From the IMG/VR virus record IMGVR_UViG_3300030102_002069, positions 1 to 20,394 of that record: a stretch of 20,394 nt of DNA; one strand, written 5' to 3'. Both the position numbers and the translations under genes were made by a program. Of this stretch, positions 15,338 to 20,394 are shown in pieces; the first letter of the stretch is position 1; every line of letters begins with the position of its first letter. Origin of the DNA: a virus. Under the pieces are notes generated by a model, which worked only from the letters and a program-made list of their open reading frames with translations, was not told where the DNA came from and made no database searches.

Positions 15338-18284
15338 CCCAGCTAGCTGAGAGTAGGGCAGTGGAAAAGGGGTCTGGTATTTGTATTTGTAACCTATATT
15401 TATCTGTTTTCTTATATAATGGCACTCTTACTTGTTTTGTTAATTCCGAGGGTGGTGTGTCGAAACTTGTAGCGTTAGCTATCATTCCCGACTCAAACTG
15501 TACAAAGTCAGCCATGTCATTAAATGTAGATGATATATGAAACTCCATAGGGCCACTTACACCTAGTTCAAAGTTTATACCAGATATTCTTAGCTCACCA
15601 TCCATGTCATAGACGTTAGCACTAGGAGTAAAGTAGTATGTAGGTAGCTCAATCAGTGTTGTGTATTTATACCCAACTGCAACCTTAGCACCCGCGGCAA
15701 GATGTAAATTATTAAATGTAGCACTGTTGGTTCCTACAGCATCAGCTTTACGTACCATACCAGCTATAGAGTTACCTGACCCATCATTACCAGACAAACC
15801 AACTAAGAAGAAGTTGTCAGCACTTGTAGGTGTGTAACCTATAGTAACTACAGTTTTCTCTGTAAGATTAGATCCACCTTGAGCAGTATAGGTAAAACTA
15901 CTTGGTATAACCATACTATCTAAGCATGGTTCAAACCACCTTGCAGTCTTGGTTGCCTCTCCTACATCAGATGCCACACCACCTAGTACATAAGTTCTAT
16001 TGGCGTTAGCATCAGCAACATACTCATGTCTAGACAATATATAGTCAGATCCTTGTTTTGTTACTGTAAAAAAACTACCAGCTGTGTACAACATGTGTTG
16101 CATTGTACCCGTGAGAGTCCAGCTATACCATGCTGATTGCTCACGTTTATTTCCTGCATTGTAGTACTTATAATGATAAACTTGGTCATCACCCTTTTTA
16201 CCATAGGAAGTTATACCTATAGCAGCTGAGTTAGTTGATTTAGTTATATCTTTAGGTAAGAACTCTGGTACTACCCTTGTCTGTTCTATTATATTAGGAG
16301 GTACATCGTCATCTACCACAGTAGCCTCGAACGCCCTAGCATATGCTGAGACATTAGAAGTAAACAATACGCTGGTTCCTAGATCTACAGGATCAATAGA
16401 AGCATCACATTCATAACTAGCTATCTTTTTTAATCTAGCTGTTTTAGGGCTAAATATGTCAGATTCTGTAAATAATATAAACTGAGCATTATCACTAAAC
16501 AACATAAGACCCTTTTGTATGGGTAGTGTGTGGTTTACAAACGCTGGTTTGATGTCAGATACAGTAATATCTATAGGATTATCGTCACTAGCAGCTATAG
16601 CAGACACAATAAAGAAGTTGAAGTACCCCCCTGGCTGGCTTAAAACTACCTGTTCGTTAGATATAATCCCAAATCTGTTTCTGTGAAAGAACAATTCTTG
16701 TATAGTTTGACCCTTAAAACTAGGAAATGGGTTAGATACATCGTCTCCTACCTGTCTATCTTTCCAATAGTTTTCATTACCCTGTGAGTTTGCTGTTGAT
16801 AAGTCTAGCTTAACAAAAGTAAACGTACCATTACGGTTGTTTATAAGTGCATGTGGCATAGTTGCGGGGTCTAAACCCTTTACCATTGGGTCGTTTCCAG
16901 AACCATCAAAGTTATGTGGCCTTACAGTTTCCTCCCAGCTACCTACACCAGAACTACCATTATCTGCAAAAAATTTTACATAATAATCATCAGTGTCTAA
17001 ATCAGCAGTATTTGAAATTTGAGCTACATAACCTTGTTTACACATAGCTGGTAGCCTACTAATATCCTGTGCTTTCTGACCTATAACACTCATGTTTTCG
17101 TTTACGGCACCTCCAAGAAAGTTTACACCGTCAGCACCTGTACCATTTAGAAATAAACCACTACCAATAACCTCAGCAGAGACGTTAGGAAGTGAGCTAT
17201 TTACAGAAGATGCTAGATTTTGAAGAATAGTAGCCATACTGAGATAACCCTCAGATGGATTACGTGGAGTTTTATGGTATGCTATATTAGATACCCCATC
17301 ATATGTGGTGACTTCCTCAACAGCTTCAACGGATATACGATATGTTTGTCCTTCTAGAGACACATCAATAAATAAACCTTGAGCTGTGTTAGTATTGCTG
17401 GTTCTAATTATACCACCGTTTTTTAAGGTAACTGTTGCAGTATATCTAGTATCATAATCCTGAACATAACCTAGAAATTTACTTTCATCAGAACTATCAT
17501 TATCTTGATAAGTGGCGTTATTGTTAGCAATATAACTTTGAGCGTTAACCTGTAAGTTACCTTCAATACCCTCAGTGATATTAGTACCGCCAACCTTAGC
17601 TCCATTTGTATTTACGTTTTGACCGCCTGTAAAAGACCATGTAATACTACCAGCAAATCTTCCGTCTTCATTGGTATCATCAAATGTAGCACCGTTAAGA
17701 CTACCACTTTGTACGACGTCAACTTTGATTGAGGTTACACGATAGTATGTATTTGGTGTTGGGGCTGTTCCTGTGTATAACACATATTCTGTATTGTATG
17801 CAATAGTGTCTAACCTTGCAAACGAATAGTTTCCATTTAATATTGGTGCATCGGTTGTACCCGTAGTTCCTACAGTCTTGTTAGGGTTAGCTATCAAGGT
17901 GTAGTCTTGGATTGTCTGTACAGAATACGGAGATGTTGCTCCTGATAAATAACTAAATATAGAATCTCCAGAAGAATTTGTCAGAGATTTTTCAGTCCCA
18001 TCTGCTATGTCCCATACTCTTATAGGCATAGATCCTGTCAGGGACGGTGTAATCTGTACAATATATTTCTCGTCACCGTCTCTCAATATGTCATACCAAT
18101 GACCTGTGGTATTGGCGTTTGTTAGTTTACCTATAAACTCTGCAGGAGGACGTTTCTTTAGGCCAAAAGTTATGTCAGGCACAGCATTGTCACATACTCG
18201 TAACTGCCCAGGAAATTTTATTTTATCTGGCTGTTGTGAAACTCCTCCGAGAAAGTTAGGAATACGTTGGTTAATACTTGCCAT
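15300..18284 (-). CDS. Tail tubular protein B (T7 gp12-like tail nozzle), 994 aa
   Basis: The N-terminus has the family hallmark IPNFLGGVSQQPDKIKFPGQ, then CDNAVPDITFGLKKRPPAEF, found in T7-type nozzle proteins. It is beta-rich throughout (Thr/Ser/Asn, strands with Tyr and Val), with a central FPSFKGQTIQELFFHRNRFG and QVVLSQPGGYFNFF. The C-terminus has DPFSTALLSASWDGNYNPKRH. The family forms the hexameric nozzle at the end of the short tail, bound to gp11 and the fibres. Length is somewhat above T7 gp12 (794 aa), suggesting a large insertion in the early-middle part (about residues 190-420). The ATG overlaps the stop of tail tubular protein A as TAATG, with AGAAG shortly upstream, so the two tail proteins are translationally coupled. 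Confidence 0.93.
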   Translation of the reverse strand: MASINQRIPNFLGGVSQQPDKIKFPGQLRVCDNAVPDITFGLKKRPPAEFIGKLTNANTTGHWYDILRDGDEKYIVQITPSLTGSMPIRVWDIADGTEKSLTNSSGDSIFSYLSGATSPYSVQTIQDYTLIANPNKTVGTTGTTDAPILNGNYSFARLDTIAYNTEYVLYTGTAPTPNTYYRVTSIKVDVVQSGSLNGATFDDTNEDGRFAGSITWSFTGGQNVNTNGAKVGGTNITEGIEGNLQVNAQSYIANNNATYQDNDSSDESKFLGYVQDYDTRYTATVTLKNGGIIRTSNTNTAQGLFIDVSLEGQTYRISVEAVEEVTTYDGVSNIAYHKTPRNPSEGYLSMATILQNLASSVNSSLPNVSAEVIGSGLFLNGTGADGVNFLGGAVNENMSVIGQKAQDISRLPAMCKQGYVAQISNTADLDTDDYYVKFFADNGSSGVGSWEETVRPHNFDGSGNDPMVKGLDPATMPHALINNRNGTFTFVKLDLSTANSQGNENYWKDRQVGDDVSNPFPSFKGQTIQELFFHRNRFGIISNEQVVLSQPGGYFNFFIVSAIAASDDNPIDITVSDIKPAFVNHTLPIQKGLMLFSDNAQFILFTESDIFSPKTARLKKIASYECDASIDPVDLGTSVLFTSNVSAYARAFEATVVDDDVPPNIIEQTRVVPEFLPKDITKSTNSAAIGITSYGKKGDDQVYHYKYYNAGNKREQSAWYSWTLTGTMQHMLYTAGSFFTVTKQGSDYILSRHEYVADANANRTYVLGGVASDVGEATKTARWFEPCLDSMVIPSSFTYTAQGGSNLTEKTVVTIGYTPTSADNFFLVGLSGNDGSGNSIAGMVRKADAVGTNSATFNNLHLAAGAKVAVGYKYTTLIELPTYYFTPSANVYDMDGELRISGINFELGVSGPMEFHISSTFNDMADFVQFESGMIANATSFDTPPSELTKQVRVPLYKKTDKYRLQIQIPDPFSTALLSASWDGNYNPKRHVRR

Positions 18285-18928
18285 TACATTCTTCTAATAA
18301 CTTGCGATGGACGATAGGTGCTGTTGGGGTTGTGCTGATACTTAGTATCTGTAAAGATATTGTAGTCAGCTTGTGAAGTGTCATACTCCAACGCTGCTGC
18401 CCTTGCAAGAGCCTCGTCTGACTCAAGTAACTTAGCAGCCTGTGGGTTGTTTACCATGCGGTTAGAGGCGATCCTCGACGCTCTGGTAGTAATGTAGTCC
18501 TTAAATGCCTGTGGTAGATCTTCAAAATCTAGCATCCAGATTACATCAAAATATAATTTACCACCTGTGACATTTTTAAATTCAAATGAATGTCCTATCT
18601 TATCATAGACTTTCATTATACCGTTGTCACTTCTTCTAACAACATCGAAATCATTACCATGCCTAAAATGGTTTAGGTCTAGTTGAAGGATGTTGTTTGG
18701 GATAACACAGTGGTTGTTAGCATCTAAATCAATAGGGTAATCATTTTCTGTATTATACACCCAGCCCTGTGTTTGTATCTCACGGCAGACTTGTCGAAGA
18801 GTTGCCTGAGCAATAGCCACATCTGGGCTCTGCACTGTGAGGGTGTTGACGGGTGACTCTCCAACACTCATAAGAATTGCGTTTACTGCATCCAGTTCGG
18901 TGGACACACCATATGTTATTGCTGCCAT
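18284..18928 (-). CDS. Tail tubular protein A (T7 gp11-like adaptor), 214 aa
   Basis: Clear family features are ELDAVNAILMSVGESPVNTL near the N-terminus, then VAIAQATLRQVCREIQTQGW, YPIDLDANNHCVIPNNILQ and QAFKDYITTRASRIASNRM. Length is typical for the family (T7 gp11 is 196 aa). The protein forms a dodecameric ring under the portal and links it to the gp12 nozzle. It follows the capsid gene after a strong terminator hairpin, as in T7. The ATG at 18928 is directly preceded by the terminator T-tract (CCCCCCTTTTCTT), so it has no Shine-Dalgarno. Either the start depends on host factors such as ribosomal protein S1, or expression is deliberately low. The stop overlaps the next gene as TAATG. Confidence 0.95.
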   Translation of the reverse strand: MAAITYGVSTELDAVNAILMSVGESPVNTLTVQSPDVAIAQATLRQVCREIQTQGWVYNTENDYPIDLDANNHCVIPNNILQLDLNHFRHGNDFDVVRRSDNGIMKVYDKIGHSFEFKNVTGGKLYFDVIWMLDFEDLPQAFKDYITTRASRIASNRMVNNPQAAKLLESDEALARAAALEYDTSQADYNIFTDTKYQHNPNSTYRPSQVIRRM

Positions 18929-18929
18929 A

Positions 18930-18952
18930 AGAAAAGGGGGGCGTGTGCCCCC
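18930..18952 (-). terminator. Rho-independent terminator after the capsid gene (T-phi position)
   Basis: On the minus strand GGGGGC-ACAC-GCCCCC forms a perfect six-base-pair GC stem with a four-base loop (18937-18952), followed by C and the T-rich tract TTTTCTT. It starts about 12 bases after the capsid stop and ends at the tail tubular A start codon. This is the position of T-phi in T7, where it lets capsid mRNA exceed downstream mRNA. Readthrough must occur because no promoter is visible in the 36-base gap. Confidence 0.85.
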
Positions 18953-18964
18953 GTATAAAATGTA

Positions 18965-20134
18965 TTAGTTGAAAGCTGCAGGCTTTGTAGTTGTTCCTGC
19001 GAACAATTCTACTGAGGCAGCAGGATTTAAGAAATCTGCTCCCATAGCCATACGTCCCAATATCACGTCACCTTGGTAGACAACAGACACATCTCCACTT
19101 GTTACTTGAACCTGTGGGCCGATTGTCTCGACTACACCAGCGGCCTCACGTTGGAAGATTAATCCACATGAGTTTGCAAAGTTACTTGCAGCACCGTAGT
19201 TCTGACGTGCACCGTAGTTGTTACCTGTTGCGGTGTTTGCTGTTTCAATACCCTCTGAAACCCATGAACCAGTATTTCCTGGATCTACTGTAGCAAGGTC
19301 AGTACCAGCAGAAGCACCTGAAGCAGGAGCATACTTAGTACCATACTTACTAAAGAATGGGATATTCATAGACTTGAAGATCTGGATACCAGCTATCTCG
19401 ATGATGCCGTTACCAGACTGCAATGCGTCGCCTCTTTCGTTACGGTTGATTAGACCATTTGATTCAATGTTCTGTATCAAAGCGTAGTATTGGCGAGGTG
19501 TCAATACAGCCACTCTACCGTCCTCACTGACTCCTTTTTCGTCAAGAGCTGCAGCTGCGTCGTAGAACGCATTGATTAGGTGAGTTGAGTTGTAAGCGTC
19601 GTCTGCGTCAGATCCGCCACCAACTTGAATTTGAGTACCACCTGGCTCTACAAAGTTAGTCATACTAACTGGAGAAGCCTGTCTAGCACCTTTAGCGATA
19701 GCTCTAAAAATTAGTCTATCATACTTTTGAGCAAGAGCATATCCAATCTTTCTGGAAATCTCTCCCCTCAATTCGTAATGTGAGAGTGTCTCATCTAGCT
19801 CATATACGAACGCACTGGAAATAAGGAGATCATCGACTGTAATTGTTTTCTCAGCTACTGGAGGTGCCTTCTGGTCATTACCTAGGATGGAATTTCCTGG
19901 AGTATGATACTCGGCTGTTGTGCGTCCAGTATAGATGAACTGTAAACTCTTACCGTTTGTGAGTGTTCTTTTTTGAACTAAATCTCTAGCGATTGTCTCT
20001 CTTTGGAAGCCAGTAAACATTTCTCCACTGAACAATTTTAGGTATAAATCCCTATTGTTAGTAGCGTTACCAGCACCGTTAATGCGACCCAGATTTAATT
20101 GTGAAGCTGGATCATTTGTTGACTGTTGTGCCAT
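18965..20134 (-). CDS. Major capsid protein (T7 gp10A-like, HK97 fold), 389 aa
   Basis: The N-terminal part has the marine T7-like capsid pattern NNRDLYLKLFSGEMFTGFQ, then RTLTNGKSLQFIYTGRTTAEY and TPGNSILG of the extended loop. IGYALAQKYDRLIFRAIAKGAR is the spine helix, and RVAVLTPRQYYALIQNIES lies in the A-domain. GLIFQREAAGVVETIGPQ and the GDVILGRMAMGADFLNP ending are also standard. Length is near T7 gp10A (345 aa) and typical for cyanopodoviruses. It builds the icosahedral shell on the (unseen) scaffold. The gene is preceded by a structured leader and followed by a terminator, suggesting it is the most expressed gene of the operon. The start has an A/T-only leader without a Shine-Dalgarno, as is common in marine cyanobacteria. 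No convincing gp10B frameshift site is seen. Confidence 0.96.
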   Translation of the reverse strand: MAQQSTNDPASQLNLGRINGAGNATNNRDLYLKLFSGEMFTGFQRETIARDLVQKRTLTNGKSLQFIYTGRTTAEYHTPGNSILGNDQKAPPVAEKTITVDDLLISSAFVYELDETLSHYELRGEISRKIGYALAQKYDRLIFRAIAKGARQASPVSMTNFVEPGGTQIQVGGGSDADDAYNSTHLINAFYDAAAALDEKGVSEDGRVAVLTPRQYYALIQNIESNGLINRNERGDALQSGNGIIEIAGIQIFKSMNIPFFSKYGTKYAPASGASAGTDLATVDPGNTGSWVSEGIETANTATGNNYGARQNYGAASNFANSCGLIFQREAAGVVETIGPQVQVTSGDVSVVYQGDVILGRMAMGADFLNPAASVELFAGTTTKPAAFN

Positions 20135-20308
20135 TTTTCTAAAAAAATTTTAGGTATAAATTATCGTCTTATCACGTGAAAAGTTGCAAGTCTTATGCGA
20201 CTCACTATGTTTTTGTGGTCTATCCCACCGTCTAGACGGCTTATGGGTATCCCCGTAGGGGCCAGAAGCCAATAGGTAGGGGAGGACTCGAACCTCCCTG
20301 TATGCCAT
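20135..20308 (-). other. Structured leader upstream of the capsid gene (no convincing gene)
   Basis: Read on the minus strand, this stretch holds a hairpin GGGAGG-TTCGAGT-CCTCCC (20280-20298) enclosed by AGGTA/TACCT (20310-20314 with 20274-20278). It then holds CCCC-TAC-GGGG (20251-20261) inside GGCTT/AAGCC (20266-20270 with 20238-20242), and the perfect 12-base palindrome CCGTCTAGACGG (20228-20239), which competes with the previous outer stem. The last 60 bases are A/T-rich up to the capsid ATG. None of the stems is followed by a T-tract, so they do not look like terminators; mRNA processing or stabilisation is the likeliest role. GC content is visibly higher than in neighbouring genes. Confidence 0.55.
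20193..20209 (+). promoter_or_regulatory. T7-RNA-polymerase-promoter-like site, antisense to the operon (tentative)
   Basis: The plus strand has TTATGCGACTCACTATG, which matches 14 of 17 bases of the coliphage T7 promoter from -17 to -1, including an uninterrupted CGACTCACTAT (20198-20208). The usual GGG start is replaced by TTTTT, and the site points away from the capsid gene, toward the right edge. It could be chance, a relic, or a promoter for antisense RNA over the structured leader. Confidence 0.3.
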
Positions 20309-20394
20309 TTACCTTTTTGATGTGTATTCTATGCCACGATACTTAAGTAACATTAGCCTTTTGAAATTTTTTTGCTCTTTAACTCGAGCTTGTA
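20309..20394 (-). CDS. C-terminal end of a small upstream gene with a KYRGIEY motif (partial)
   Basis: The frame is open from the right edge to a TAA at 20309-20311, giving 27 residues: a basic helix (QARVKEQKNFKRLM) followed by LLKYRGIEYTSKR. The final YRG-x-x-Y motif is like the short repeat seen in small cyanobacterial and cyanophage proteins of the DUF4278 type (for example LTYRGVxY). That similarity is from memory and is too short to be sure. The in-frame ATG at 20353 could also start a 14-residue peptide, and another frame gives a different C-terminus ending exactly there (KSKKISKG, stop overlapping as TAATG), so two readings of this edge are possible. In T7 the gene before the capsid encodes the scaffold; nothing here proves that. 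Confidence 0.4.
   Translation of the reverse strand, partial: QARVKEQKNFKRLMLLKYRGIEYTSKR

Noticed and set aside
18900-18975. Programmed -1 frameshift at GCTTTC near the end of the capsid gene, as in T7 gp10B
   Set aside because: The -1 frame is open for about 60 codons, but it runs through the terminator hairpin and the tail tubular A gene, and the site is not a good slippery heptamer. The translated extension has no recognisable domain.
20150-20308. 52-codon minus-strand frame starting MAYREVRV with AAGG in front, between the incoming gene and the capsid gene
   Set aside because: It coincides with the hairpin cluster, and its codons (CCC, GGG, AGG, CGA) are unlike the AT-rich usage of neighbours. 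The residue pattern has no hydrophobic core, so structured RNA explains the stretch better. A real small gene is not excluded.
20272-20360. Complete tRNA gene on the minus strand
   Set aside because: Only the T-arm and a possible 3' acceptor strand are present; no anticodon arm, D-arm or matching 5' acceptor could be found at tRNA spacing.

Overview
This window is the structural (late) module of a T7-like podovirus. All supported genes are on the minus strand, so transcription runs from the right edge (20394) to the left edge (1). The DNA is AT-rich. The major capsid protein, tail tubular proteins and tail-fibre style resemble marine podoviruses of Prochlorococcus/Synechococcus, with SAR11 pelagiphages as the main alternative. 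The host assignment rests on recalled family resemblance, not on a search.

Layout in transcription order: the 3' end of a small gene (C-terminus KYRGIEYTSKR) enters from the right. A structured leader of about 170 bases follows, with three hairpins (one carrying a tRNA-type T-loop) and, on the opposite strand, a near-match to the coliphage T7 promoter. Next come the major capsid protein (T7 gp10 equivalent), a strong hairpin terminator where T7 has T-phi, tail tubular protein A (gp11) and tail tubular protein B (gp12). The internal core block comes after that: a gp13-like GNAT-fold protein, a gp14-like protein, a 1067-aa gp15-position protein with an M23 endopeptidase-like domain, and a 1514-aa gp16-like protein. 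The last block is a 1494-aa tail fibre, a C1q-like jelly-roll adhesin, a tail-assembly-chaperone-like protein, a small beta-rich protein found beside cyanophage tail genes, a 59-aa coiled-coil ORF absent from simple ORF lists, a proline-rich/basic hydrophobic protein, and a holin-like membrane protein cut by the left edge.

The genes are tightly packed. Several junctions are TAATG or TGATG one-base overlaps that suggest translational coupling. Together they encode the capsid shell, the tail tube and nozzle, the ejectable core that crosses the envelope, the receptor-binding apparatus and the start of the lysis/packaging block.

The most unusual points are: (1) a cupredoxin (plastocyanin-like) domain with a complete His-Cys-His-Met ligand set inserted in the Asn-rich stalk of the tail fibre; (2) an M23 peptidase domain in the gp15-position core protein with HLD replacing the usual HxH motif, and no transglycosylase signature visible in the gp16-like protein; (3) the structured capsid leader with its T-loop hairpin and antisense T7-promoter-like site; (4) highly modular, repeat-rich tail-fibre DNA followed by a separate C1q-like adhesin gene.
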